Source of the DNA: an uncultured Bacteroidota bacterium
GTDB lineage: Bacteria > Bacteroidota > Bacteroidia > Flavobacteriales > Flavobacteriaceae
DNA: 64,000 bases
Direction: 5' to 3'
NCBI GenBank assembly: GCA_902583445.1
Contig: CACHVZ010000006.1
Coordinates: forward strand, 27,778 to 91,777
Shown: one piece after another, positions 6,825-16,346 of the stretch
Layout: every line of letters begins with the position of its first letter
How positions within the stretch are numbered: position 1 is the stretch's first letter
The notes under the pieces: generated by a model
Told to the model about the DNA's origin: nothing
The model's database searches: none
The model's input: the letters and a program-made list of their open reading frames with translations, nothing else
Program-made: the position numbers and the translations under genes

Positions 6825-8054
6825 ATGAAAAAGATAATTCTTTTAGTGTTCTTCTCCTCAAGTTTATTCTCACAGATATCTAATAAAAAAATTGAAAATT
6901 GGATATCAAAAAACAATGAATTAGACGGAAGTGTTGTGTCTATAGCAGTTAAGCGAATAGATAAAGACAAAAAAATTATTGGATCAGGAATAGATATCTA
7001 CATGACACCAGCTTCAAATGTTAAAATTTTTACTGTATTAGGTTCAATATATTATGGAGACTCTATCCCAATCATAAATTATAAAGCATATGGCGATACT
7101 TTGAAAATTTCCCCTACAGGTTATCCATTACTTTCACACCCAAAATATAGAGATAAAGATTTAGAAAAATTTTTAAAGAAATTTAAATACATAGAATATC
7201 ATATCCCAAAAATTGAACTTGATAAATATGGGCCAGGGTGGGCCTGGGATGATTATAATAATTACTACCAAGCCGAAAGAGCAGAGATGCCGATTTATGG
7301 AAATGTAATTCAAGTAGTAAAAAAATCCAATGGAGATATAGAAATTACTCCCGACAAATATAAAATTGTCTTTAATTTTGAACAAAAGAAACAAATAGAT
7401 AGATCAGAAATAGAGAATAATTTTTCTTTAAATCCCTCTTTATTTGAATCTGGAGATACAATATATTCTCCATTTATTACATCAAGAAAAAATACTATTA
7501 GCTTACTTGAAAATGCTTTAGGAATAAAAGTAGAATTTAAAATGGAAGAATTAAAAGATTACAATGTGCTTAATAGTAGCCAGGTTGATGATGTATACTC
7601 TGCTATCCTCAAGGATTCTGACAATTTGATTTCAGAGAGTATAACAGCAAATATTTCTTTTCGATTAAATGACACTATTTCAGTAGATAAAGGGGTCAAA
7701 TTAATTAAACGCTTGTCAAAACAAATTGAATTATTTGATGGATCTGGGTTGTCAAGATATAATTTGGTAACTCCTAAATCAATAATTTCTTCGTTACATG
7801 ATATATATAACTTAGTAGGATTTGATAGAATAAAAAAGATTTTTCCCAAAAACTATATAATTCAAGATAAAGAAGATTTTGTATGGGGTAGAACAGGTAC
7901 TCTTAAAAACAATCACAACTATTCTGGATATCTAATTACTGATAAAAACAGAATTTATATTTTTAGTATAATGATTAATCATTTTACTAACGACTTGAGT
8001 AAAATTACAGAAGCAATAGTTGACTTTTTAATTTATTTGAAGTCAAATTCATAA
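6825..8054 (+). CDS. dacB: D-alanyl-D-alanine carboxypeptidase/endopeptidase, PBP4 (peptidase S13) family
   Basis: SxxK (TPASNVKIF), SDN (DSDNLISESI), DGSGLSRYNLVTP and RTGTLKNNHNYSGYL. Confidence 0.8.
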   Translation: MKKIILLVFFSSSLFSQISNKKIENWISKNNELDGSVVSIAVKRIDKDKKIIGSGIDIYMTPASNVKIFTVLGSIYYGDSIPIINYKAYGDTLKISPTGYPLLSHPKYRDKDLEKFLKKFKYIEYHIPKIELDKYGPGWAWDDYNNYYQAERAEMPIYGNVIQVVKKSNGDIEITPDKYKIVFNFEQKKQIDRSEIENNFSLNPSLFESGDTIYSPFITSRKNTISLLENALGIKVEFKMEELKDYNVLNSSQVDDVYSAILKDSDNLISESITANISFRLNDTISVDKGVKLIKRLSKQIELFDGSGLSRYNLVTPKSIISSLHDIYNLVGFDRIKKIFPKNYIIQDKEDFVWGRTGTLKNNHNYSGYLITDKNRIYIFSIMINHFTNDLSKITEAIVDFLIYLKSNS

Positions 8055-8061
8055 AATTGAT

Positions 8062-8069
8062 TAAATTTG
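8062..8069 (+). promoter_or_regulatory. Bacteroidota -7 box TAAATTTG, with TTTG at 8036-8039
   Basis: TAAATTTG with an upstream TTTG, 22 nt spacer. Confidence 0.45.
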
Positions 8070-8072
8070 CAT

Positions 8073-8127
8073 GTTGTGTGTTGCTCTAGGCAACTAAATA
8101 AGCTTTCCAATTGGGGGGCTTTTTTTA
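8073..8127 (+). ncRNA. candidate small RNA (~55 nt) between dacB and rmuC
   Basis: Promoter-like box, then hairpin GTTGC-TCTAG-GCAAC (8080-8094), then terminator-like AGCTTTCCAATTGGGGGGCTTTTTTT. Confidence 0.4.
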
Positions 8128-9186
8128 TTCCTCTACGAGTGGTTTCTCAATATTCTCTGTTTCAATTCCAATGGTTGATCTACTTGATGTTAATTTAGTT
8201 ATATCCTTGTCTATTTTTTTAAACTCCTTATTTGTAATATTATATTGATTTACAACAGTGCTTATACTATTGCCAAGCTTTTCATGATAAGTTAAGTATG
8301 AGTTTAAGTGGTTACCCAATTTTTCAATATTCATTTGAATCTCATTAATTGATTCTTCGACTTTCATATTATTTAAGGCCTTATTTGTTACCTGAAGCAT
8401 TGGAAATAAACTCATAGGTGAAACAATCATTACTTTCTTTTGATATGCATATGAGACTAGATCTCTTTGGTTTATTTTTAATGAACCTACTTTATTATTT
8501 AAAAGATCTTGATATAAACCATCTGCAGGAATAAACATATATGCGTAATCAACAGTTCCTTCATTAGGTCTTATATATTTTGCTGTTTCATCTATCCTAC
8601 TCTTTATATCATTTTTGAATTTTTTCTCAAGATCATTAAGTTTATCAGTCTCAGTTTCATCACTCTCAATCATTTTATTATAGTTGTCTAGGGAAAATTT
8701 TGCATCTATTGGAATTATAAATTCACCAACTTTAATAATTGCATCCACTGCTTCTCCGTTATTAAAAGAATATTGCATTTGAAAGAGTTCTGGAGGAAGT
8801 ACATTTGCTAATAAGTTTTCAAGTTGAATTTCTCCAAGAATTCCTCTTTGTTTTTGATTACCCAGAATTTTCTCGAGTGTTTTCATTTGATTGGCAAAAG
8901 TTAAAACTTGCTCGTTGGTTCCTTTAATCTTTTCAAGTTCCTTAGTCAACTTATTTATTGTCTCCGAGAATCTAATCTCCATATTTTTTTGATCTTGTTT
9001 AGAATCTTGAAGTTGTTTATTTAAGTTTTCAGAAGAGGTTAATTTAAATGCTTCAATAAAAGATTCAAGCTTGGATTCAATCTCTTTGCTATTATCTTGA
9101 GAGTTCTTATTAATTTGTTTTTTAATCAAAAAATATAGAGCAAATAGAGAGCCAGCAAGAACTATTACAGTAAATAAATATTCCAT
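8125..9186 (-). CDS. rmuC: DNA recombination protein RmuC
   Basis: N-terminal TM plus coiled coil; QKQRGILGEIQLENLLANVLPPE, VDAIIKVGEFIIPIDAKFSLDNY, YAYMFIPADGLY. Confidence 0.93.
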   Translation of the reverse strand: MEYLFTVIVLAGSLFALYFLIKKQINKNSQDNSKEIESKLESFIEAFKLTSSENLNKQLQDSKQDQKNMEIRFSETINKLTKELEKIKGTNEQVLTFANQMKTLEKILGNQKQRGILGEIQLENLLANVLPPELFQMQYSFNNGEAVDAIIKVGEFIIPIDAKFSLDNYNKMIESDETETDKLNDLEKKFKNDIKSRIDETAKYIRPNEGTVDYAYMFIPADGLYQDLLNNKVGSLKINQRDLVSYAYQKKVMIVSPMSLFPMLQVTNKALNNMKVEESINEIQMNIEKLGNHLNSYLTYHEKLGNSISTVVNQYNITNKEFKKIDKDITKLTSSRSTIGIETENIEKPLVEE

Positions 9187-9229
9187 TACTTAAATTTAAT
9201 CAAAACTCAATTATTAAAAGAGTATTTAA

Positions 9230-9257
9230 AAAAAACCCTCATTTAAGAGGGTTTTTT
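9230..9257. terminator. bidirectional terminator
   Basis: AAAAAACCCTC-ATTTAA-GAGGGTTTTTT. Confidence 0.8.
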
Positions 9258-9273
9258 AAAATGTAAATTATTT

Positions 9274-9918
9274 TTACTCTGGTGAAGATTCTGGTTGATA
9301 CTCATAGTAACCTGCCATAGGGTACATTACATGAGCATATATTGTACCGCCATACATAACATATGGAGCACCAGATGTAAAGTCAGTAGTCATACCATCT
9401 AAAGTTGATGGATCAGCAGGCGTTCTCATTAAATGAGGACCTGATTCAATCCATTGACCTTCAGCTGATTCTTCTTTAGTCATAACACCAGCCATAGTAT
9501 TATCTTCTCCCATGTCTCCGTGCAGCATCCATGCATATCCATCTTTATCCATTACAGGTACTTCGCCTGCAAAATATGCACTAATCCACTTGAATACTTC
9601 TGCATCTCCACAAAGAGGCATTGCCTCGTGAGCATCAACCCATCCATTTTCAGGATCAGATTGTCCTCTAGGGTTTGCAGGCAGACAAGTCCATTCATTT
9701 GAACCTTCTCTTAGAAGATTACCTCCCATATCAGGAGGACCATCATAAACTGTAGCGTTTGCAGCAATATATGCTGGAGCAGCCGTAGAATATGCCCATA
9801 TTTGCCATTCAGCAGATGTGTGAGGAGCGTCTGGTTCACCAGTTGAACTTGTGTTTTCAGCTGGCATTTCACAGCCCAAAATTAGAGTTATTGCTAGTAG
9901 TGAATATATATATTTCAT
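9274..9918 (-). CDS. uncharacterised acidic, lysine-poor lipoprotein
   Basis: Lipobox LLAITLILGC; AEWQIWAYSTAAPAYIAANATVYDG..., WTCLPANPRG, WMLHGDMGEDNT; no known catalytic motif recognised. Confidence 0.75.
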   Translation of the reverse strand: MKYIYSLLAITLILGCEMPAENTSSTGEPDAPHTSAEWQIWAYSTAAPAYIAANATVYDGPPDMGGNLLREGSNEWTCLPANPRGQSDPENGWVDAHEAMPLCGDAEVFKWISAYFAGEVPVMDKDGYAWMLHGDMGEDNTMAGVMTKEESAEGQWIESGPHLMRTPADPSTLDGMTTDFTSGAPYVMYGGTIYAHVMYPMAGYYEYQPESSPE

Positions 9919-9940
9919 AATATTTTATTTTTTAATAAAT

Positions 9941-10582
9941 CTAAAGAAAAAGGGCCAAGAGACCAAAAAATAAGAAATGTATTACAAGAATATTTGTAGA
10001 GACTACATACTCTTTTTTAATATTTGATTGATAAATGAAGTGAAATAAGATTGAGAAGATAAACCACCATAAATAATTTGAAAGAGGAACAGGGTTTACA
10101 GCAAATTCCCAATAATCAAGTTTAGGAGCACTAATCTCGATTAGTAAATCCAACAGAATCATCATAATTGATCCATTTAAAACTCTTAACATAATTGACT
10201 TTGGGAAAATTTTATGAGCAAAGTTTCCAGTTAAAATTATCAATAAAACCCAATTAAAACCTATTACAATAGGTACATCAAATATCTTAATACCTAGATT
10301 GTTACCATATCTATATTCACCAAAAAAAATTGAAAAATTTACTCCTATAATTTCAACAGTAAATCCCAATAAAAAAATTAAAAATAGTCTTATTAGGAAC
10401 TTTTTATTAATAGAGTTATTTACTATTAATAAAAATAAAGTCAACGTTAGAACATATGGTGAAGATGAAAGAAAAAACTCTTTTTGATCAGATAATATTC
10501 CAAAAAATCCACTAATATTTATAAGCCAAACTGTAAAAATTGAAAAAAATCTTAACTCCTTGTTATCAAGTAACTTTAACAT
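9941..10582 (-). CDS. cruF: carotenoid biosynthesis protein, CruF-like (DUF422)
   Basis: Multi-TM protein with FTVEIIGVNFSIFFGEYRYGNNLGIKIFDVPIVIGFNWV. Confidence 0.75.
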   Translation of the reverse strand: MLKLLDNKELRFFSIFTVWLINISGFFGILSDQKEFFLSSSPYVLTLTLFLLIVNNSINKKFLIRLFLIFLLGFTVEIIGVNFSIFFGEYRYGNNLGIKIFDVPIVIGFNWVLLIILTGNFAHKIFPKSIMLRVLNGSIMMILLDLLIEISAPKLDYWEFAVNPVPLSNYLWWFIFSILFHFIYQSNIKKEYVVSTNILVIHFLFFGLLALFL

Positions 10583-10583
10583 A

Positions 10584-12047
10584 TTAGTTTATTAAATCTG
10601 AAACAATTTTTGCTGAATTTAAACAAAGGGGTATTCCACCTCCAGGATGAACACTACCTCCACAAAAATACAAGTTATTTATTCTTCTAGAAAAATTGGG
10701 ATGCCTTATGAAGGCAGATTGCAATGAGTTGCTTGAACTCCCATATAATGAACCAAATTTGGAAAGTGTTTCAATCTCAATTTCAATAGGAGTTAATATT
10801 TTTTCACCAATTATATTGCTTTCAATATCAACATTTAAAGTTGAATTAATTTTTTTAATGATACATTTTTTTAGCTCATTCTTAATTTTTTCCCAATCTT
10901 GTCCGCTATCATATGGAGAATTTATGAGTATAAACCAATTTTCACATCCTGCTGGAGCATCTCCCCTTACAATTTTTGATGTAGAGCATATATAAACAGT
11001 CGGATCATTAAAAATTGATTTTTTATTGAATATATAATCAAATTCCTTCTTCTGATCTTTAGTAAATATTATATTATGCACATTAAGATTTGAGAAAGTT
11101 TTATTCATATTCCAGTAAAAAACAACTGCTGAGCTTGATGGTTGGTAATTTTTGATAAAAAAAGGCTTTCTATATCCTCTTAAAAGTCTATCGTAAGTCA
11201 AGTTTATATCCATATTAGAGATTATGATATCCGCTTTATGATTTATTTTATTTATTAATACTCCAACTGCAGACTTATTTTTAATCATGATACTATCAAC
11301 CTCTGAATTAAAATGAAATTTCACACCAAGATCTATTGCAAGATTATATAAAGAGTATGAGATATCAGATATGCCTTTTCTTGGCATGAAAACTCCAAGG
11401 TTATGCTCTAAATGTTGAATAATTGACATTATTCCAGAAGTCAGATAGGGGCTTGATCCATTGTAAGTTGCAAACCTATTGAATAGTTGGATTAACTTTT
11501 CATCCTTAAAATATCTTTTATTTAATGAGTTTAAACTGATAAATATGTTTAACCGTAAAAAATTTAATATTGCTTTTAATGAATCTAATGATAAGTATGT
11601 TGAAATTTTATGTAGTGACTTTTGTAAAAATATTTTTTTTATTAGATTAAATTTTTTCTCTGAGTTAAAGATGTATTCTTCAACTTTGTTTTCCTCTTTA
11701 TTAAACTTCTTATGAACTTCGTGAATAAACTTTTGACTATCTGAATAGGCGTTAAAAACATGACCATCATCCCAAAAATATTTACATACTATGTTAAGTT
11801 TATCATACTTAAAATATTTATCAATATTTACTCCTGCATCTTGAAATATATCTTCAATAAGATTAGGCATTGTAAACAATTTTGGTCCAAAATCATGTCT
11901 AAAATTGTCAAGGTAGAAATCAGTCAGTTTTCCTCCTACATTTTCATTCTTCTCAAAAACCTCAACATCATATCCTTTAGACTTTAGTCTAATTGATACA
12001 GCAAGACCAGCAATTCCTGAGCCAATTATTATTACCTTCTTTTTCAA
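10584..12047 (-). CDS. crtD: FAD-dependent carotenoid desaturase, CrtD-like (1-hydroxycarotenoid 3,4-desaturase)
   Basis: IIIGSGIAGLAVSIRLKSKGYDVEVFEKNENVGGKL, FRHDFGPKLFTMP, NLYFCGGSVHPGGGIPLCLNSAKIV. Confidence 0.8.
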   Translation of the reverse strand: MKKKVIIIGSGIAGLAVSIRLKSKGYDVEVFEKNENVGGKLTDFYLDNFRHDFGPKLFTMPNLIEDIFQDAGVNIDKYFKYDKLNIVCKYFWDDGHVFNAYSDSQKFIHEVHKKFNKEENKVEEYIFNSEKKFNLIKKIFLQKSLHKISTYLSLDSLKAILNFLRLNIFISLNSLNKRYFKDEKLIQLFNRFATYNGSSPYLTSGIMSIIQHLEHNLGVFMPRKGISDISYSLYNLAIDLGVKFHFNSEVDSIMIKNKSAVGVLINKINHKADIIISNMDINLTYDRLLRGYRKPFFIKNYQPSSSAVVFYWNMNKTFSNLNVHNIIFTKDQKKEFDYIFNKKSIFNDPTVYICSTSKIVRGDAPAGCENWFILINSPYDSGQDWEKIKNELKKCIIKKINSTLNVDIESNIIGEKILTPIEIEIETLSKFGSLYGSSSNSLQSAFIRHPNFSRRINNLYFCGGSVHPGGGIPLCLNSAKIVSDLIN

Positions 12048-12709
12048 TTGTATTCTTTTATGGATAAAATATTAGATCTAACAAATAGCTCTTCTGAATA
12101 CCATTTATCTTTTCTAGCTTTATTTATTATTTTTAAATGGTTTTTATCAGAGTAAGCATAATCCTTCATTTTCTGCTCACTTTCCCAAATACTTATAGTT
12201 GCCTGTTCTATAACGGGAAGTTCACCTATGCCTTTGTAAAACTCTGCTCCATTGTGACTTTTTATAGATTTAGCAGCTAAGGAAGTATTAATTAAAAAAT
12301 TAATTAGCTTGTTCAATCTTACTCTTGCTCTTGTAATAACTATAATCTTTCCCCCACTATATAAACTGGAATTTTTAAAAGGATTTATACCATTCCATAA
12401 TCCAACAAAATTGTAGGGATCAATTTTAATTTCTATTCTTTTAGAGGATTTACTATGAATCTCATTAATGATATTATTCTCACTAATAAATTTTCTTCTA
12501 TAATGATCATTTTCCCAAGATGAGATCATTACATATGTTGAAAAGTCAGGGATTAAACTAAAACCATCATTAGAGCCAGTTCCCATAAGTTTTATAAACT
12601 TTAAACCACTACAATTAAAAAGGTTTTTATTAAATGTATAAGTACCCATGAGCTTAAACATCCAAAGCTTATTTTTACTAAAATAAAATTGATCAATATA
12701 ATAAGTCAA
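12044..12709 (-). CDS. crtA: spheroidene monooxygenase-like protein (CrtA family)
   Basis: LMGTGSNDGFSLIPDFSTYVMISSW, GELPVIEQATISIWESEQKMKDYAYSDKNHLKIINKARKDKWYSEELFVR. Confidence 0.75.
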   Translation of the reverse strand: MTYYIDQFYFSKNKLWMFKLMGTYTFNKNLFNCSGLKFIKLMGTGSNDGFSLIPDFSTYVMISSWENDHYRRKFISENNIINEIHSKSSKRIEIKIDPYNFVGLWNGINPFKNSSLYSGGKIIVITRARVRLNKLINFLINTSLAAKSIKSHNGAEFYKGIGELPVIEQATISIWESEQKMKDYAYSDKNHLKIINKARKDKWYSEELFVRSNILSIKEYN

Positions 12710-12737
12710 TTAATAAGATTTAGGTATTGAAATATAC

Positions 12738-12766
12738 AAAAAAACCCTACATATGTAAGGTTTTTT
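12738..12766 (-). terminator. terminator after tRNA-Phe (minus strand)
   Basis: AAAAAACCCTACATATGTAAGGTTTTTT hairpin. Confidence 0.65.
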
Positions 12767-12767
12767 G

Positions 12768-12840
12768 TGGTACCACCAGGAATCGAACCAGGGACACAAG
12801 GATTTTCAGTCCTTTGCTCTACCAACTGAGCTATGGTACC
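12768..12840 (-). tRNA. tRNA-Phe (GAA)
   Basis: Reverse complement GGTACCATAGCTCAGTTGGTAGAGCAAAGGACTGAAAATCCTTGTGTCCCTGGTTCGATTCCTGGTGGTACCA. Confidence 0.95.
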
Positions 12841-12852
12841 AAAAAGCAAAGG

Positions 12853-12860
12853 CAAATATA
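12853..12860 (-). promoter_or_regulatory. -7 box TATATTTG for tRNA-Phe
   Basis: CAAATATA on +, 12 nt from the tRNA 5' end. Confidence 0.55.
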
Positions 12861-12917
12861 TTAATTTTAAATAAAGCTCTATTCAAATGTTTCTGTAATT
12901 TTATAAAAAAATGAAGT

Positions 12918-13649
12918 ATGAACTTGGTGATTGATATAGGTAATTCGAGAGTTAAATTATTTTTATTTAAAAATGATAAAATAACTTTTCGTAGCATTTG
13001 TAATCATAATGAGTTTATTAAAACACTCCAGACTCTCCCATTTAAGGAACAAATAATTAATGTTATCTCATCTACTGTTTCAACAAACTACGATGATATA
13101 ATTGAAATAAACCTCAAAGATTCTAATTATTTTAAATTATCAAATAAAAACTTAAAACTACCTTTTCGAAATAATTACAAGACATTAAATTCATTAGGTC
13201 AAGATAGATTAGCTCTAGTTTCATCCGCAGTATTTAACTACCCTAATTCTAACACTTTAATTATAGATGTTGGTACGTGTATAACCTATGATTTCGTAGA
13301 TTTCAAAAACATATATTATGGGGGTGCTATATCTCCTGGCATTAACTTAAGGTATTCAAGCTTAAATGAACATACTTCAAATCTTCCATTATTGGAATTT
13401 AAAGAAATTGATACATTAATTGGAACAAATACAGAAGATTCAATACATTCTGGTGTATACAATGGTGTTATTGCGGAAATAAATGATCATATAGAAAAGC
13501 TTTATTTTGATTATATTGACCTAAATGTAATTGTAACTGGAGGATCCTCAAAGTTTTTGTTTAATAGGATAAAAAATGCAATATTTGCGGACCAAGATTT
13601 TCTTGCAATTGGTCTAAACAATATTATTAATTATAATGAGAACTTATAA
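12918..13649 (+). CDS. coaX: type III pantothenate kinase
   Basis: MNLVIDIGNSRVKLFLF, LGQDRLALVSSA, TLIIDVGTCITYDFVD, YYGGAISPGINLR. Confidence 0.95.
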   Translation: MNLVIDIGNSRVKLFLFKNDKITFRSICNHNEFIKTLQTLPFKEQIINVISSTVSTNYDDIIEINLKDSNYFKLSNKNLKLPFRNNYKTLNSLGQDRLALVSSAVFNYPNSNTLIIDVGTCITYDFVDFKNIYYGGAISPGINLRYSSLNEHTSNLPLLEFKEIDTLIGTNTEDSIHSGVYNGVIAEINDHIEKLYFDYIDLNVIVTGGSSKFLFNRIKNAIFADQDFLAIGLNNIINYNENL

Positions 13650-14910
13650 AAGCCATATTTTTACCTTAATAATTATTTTTTTTAATTGCTATGCTTTTTC
13701 TCAAAATACTGGCTCACCATATTCTCTAAATGAATTAGGAGAAATTAATTTTCTTGGAAACGTATCAAATATTTCAATGGGTGGAGTTAATTCATTAATT
13801 GATTCAATTGAATTTAATATAAATAATCCCTCTTCTCTAGCAAAACTTCAATTGACAAATTATCAAGTTGGAACATTCTATAAATCTTCATCTATATCAA
13901 ATAATTTAAATACTGATAAATTTAACTCTGCGAATATTAATTATATAGCTATTGGTATACCAACAAAAAAATTTGGCTTTGGTTTTGGGGTTCTGCCATA
14001 TTCATCTGTAGGATTTAACTTACAAACTTCGAATGATTATAATTCTATTAACAGTTTGAGTTCAAGATTATTTGCTGCTGAAGGCAATTTAAATAGGGTA
14101 TTTTTTTCCTTGGGTATACCATTGTTTAAATTCTTTTCTGTAGGGGGGTCTTTAAATTATAATTTTGGAAAATTTTCTTACGAAAAATATAATCAGTACG
14201 ATAATATTAACTATGGTACATACTCATATAGTAGTTCAGAAATTACTGGTTTTAATTATATTGTTTCATCAAGCTTAACAATTCCATTAAAAAATGATTT
14301 AAAAGCCAGTTTTATATTTAATTATAATCCATCTACTAAATTAAACTCTTATAATGTTGAATCATTATATACTTCGACATCTTTTGCCATAAACACAGAA
14401 ACACTTGGAGATTTCATTGATGTTGATCTTAGTTTAAGTGGCCTTGAAAACACTGATCTTATTATTTCAGATAAGTCGATTTACTCTTTTGGTTTGGAAA
14501 AGAAGAATAAATGGTTTTTAGGGGTTCAATATGAAAATAAATTGTCTTCAAGTTTTGATAATAAATTCTTAAGTTTAAGTAATATTTCTTATCGTGACTC
14601 CAAAGTGTTTTCAATTGGAGCTTATTATATTCCAGATAGTTCATCTTTAACTAGTTATTGGAAAAGAGTTAAATACAGATTTGGGATTAGAAATGAAGTA
14701 AAAAGTATTTTATTAAATAATTTGCCTGTAAATCAATTTAGTTTAAATTTGGGGCTTGGTTTACCGTTTTCAGGGTTTTCAAAAGCTAATTTTGGCCTTG
14801 AGGTTGGGACTATTGAAGACGATAACCAATCTCTAAAAGAAAACTATTTTAGTTTAAGATTAGGATTATCGTTAAACGATATTTGGTTTATTAAAAGAAA
14901 GTTTAATTAA
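13636..14910 (+). CDS. outer membrane protein (FadL/OmpP1-like beta-barrel)
   Basis: Signal peptide then NTGSPYSLNELGEINFLGNVSNISMGGVNS...; alternating barrel-like strands. Confidence 0.65.
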   Translation: MRTYKSHIFTLIIIFFNCYAFSQNTGSPYSLNELGEINFLGNVSNISMGGVNSLIDSIEFNINNPSSLAKLQLTNYQVGTFYKSSSISNNLNTDKFNSANINYIAIGIPTKKFGFGFGVLPYSSVGFNLQTSNDYNSINSLSSRLFAAEGNLNRVFFSLGIPLFKFFSVGGSLNYNFGKFSYEKYNQYDNINYGTYSYSSSEITGFNYIVSSSLTIPLKNDLKASFIFNYNPSTKLNSYNVESLYTSTSFAINTETLGDFIDVDLSLSGLENTDLIISDKSIYSFGLEKKNKWFLGVQYENKLSSSFDNKFLSLSNISYRDSKVFSIGAYYIPDSSSLTSYWKRVKYRFGIRNEVKSILLNNLPVNQFSLNLGLGLPFSGFSKANFGLEVGTIEDDNQSLKENYFSLRLGLSLNDIWFIKRKFN

Positions 14911-14954
14911 CTATTTTTAAGATATAAAAGATTTTGTATAGTTAAATTTGAAAT

Positions 14955-16343
14955 ATGAGTTACACAAAGTTTCTTAAGAGTTTACTTTTTCTAGTTGTTA
15001 CCTCCCAATCTTTTACCCAGCTAAGTTCTAATGAATGCATGGAGCAACTATCAATATTTGCAGAATCTGCAAAGATCAGAAATTATGAAGCAGCTTATGA
15101 GCCATGGAAGTCTGTCCTTGATAATTGCCCTAAACTAAATGTTGCTACTTATCAATTCGGAGAAAGAATTTTGAAAGATTTTATTTCAAAATCTGATGAA
15201 GATAGCAAAGAAAAATATGTTAATGAATTAATCAACCTATATGATACTTGGGCTGAAAATTTTCCTATGAGAAAAGGTGTTAATCAAGTAGGTAAAATAT
15301 TTAGTAGTAAAGGTCAAGCAATGTTAGATAATGGTTTTAAAGATCAAGCTCTCATATATGAAACTTTTGAATATGCATTTAATAATGACCCCTCAAGTTT
15401 CACAAATCCAAAATCTCTTGCATATTATTTTATAACTGCATACAATCTATATAAATCTGGTTCAGATATTACCCTAGAAGATCTATTTGAGAAATACGAA
15501 GAGCTTACTGAAAAGTTTCAGCTCTTGCAAATAAATATTTCAAGAAATTTGGATAAAATTCTCAACAAAGAAGAATCTGGTATTGCATTATCCTCATCCG
15601 AAACTAGAAATAAAAAAATCTATAATACTAACTCAAATGCAGTCGGATCTTATTTAAAATTATTAGACCAGACAATTGCAAAAGAAGCTACTTGTGATAT
15701 TTTAATCCCATTATATACTAAGAATTTTGAAGAAAATAAAAATAATTCTCTTTGGATAAGAAGAGCAGCTGGGAGATTAGACGGTAAAGATTGTTCTGAT
15801 AGCCCTCTTTTTGTAACTTTGGTAGAACAACTTCATAGCTTAGAGCCATCAGCTGATTCAGCTTACTATCTTGGAATTTTAAATGATAAAAAAGGCAATT
15901 CTGATGAAGCTTTAAAATATTATCAAGAATCTGTTACTTTAGAATCAGATAATTATAAAAAGGCTAACATTTTATATAAAATTGCAGTAAAGTTTAGAAA
16001 TGCTAATAGAAGAGTATCTGCCAGAGATTATGCTGAGCAAGCACTATCTTATCAACCATCAATGGGAAAAGCTTACTTATTAATTTCTAATTTGTACGCA
16101 GATAGTGCCAATGGTTGTGGAGACTCTCAATTTAACAAAAGAGCAGTTTTTTGGTTAGCTGCTCAAACAGCTAGAAAAGCTGGTAGAGTAGATGCATCCT
16201 TAAAGAAATTGGCAGATAGAACAGCTATAGCATTTGAAGGAAGAGCTCCAACCAAAACAGATATATTCACAGAAGGTAACCAAGGATCAACAATTACATT
16301 TCCTTGTTGGATAAGAAGGAGTATAAAGGTCCCAACCCTTTGA
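14955..16343 (+). CDS. tetratricopeptide repeat protein, secreted
   Basis: Signal peptide; ADSAYYLGILNDKKGNSDEALKYYQESVTLE TPR-like repeats. Confidence 0.7.
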   Translation: MSYTKFLKSLLFLVVTSQSFTQLSSNECMEQLSIFAESAKIRNYEAAYEPWKSVLDNCPKLNVATYQFGERILKDFISKSDEDSKEKYVNELINLYDTWAENFPMRKGVNQVGKIFSSKGQAMLDNGFKDQALIYETFEYAFNNDPSSFTNPKSLAYYFITAYNLYKSGSDITLEDLFEKYEELTEKFQLLQINISRNLDKILNKEESGIALSSSETRNKKIYNTNSNAVGSYLKLLDQTIAKEATCDILIPLYTKNFEENKNNSLWIRRAAGRLDGKDCSDSPLFVTLVEQLHSLEPSADSAYYLGILNDKKGNSDEALKYYQESVTLESDNYKKANILYKIAVKFRNANRRVSARDYAEQALSYQPSMGKAYLLISNLYADSANGCGDSQFNKRAVFWLAAQTARKAGRVDASLKKLADRTAIAFEGRAPTKTDIFTEGNQGSTITFPCWIRRSIKVPTL

Positions 16344-16346
16344 TCA

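Noticed and set aside
12806-12997. 63 aa ORF overlapping tRNA-Phe and the coaX start
   Set aside because: Its C-terminal YHSSVGRAKD is a translation of the tRNA; spurious.
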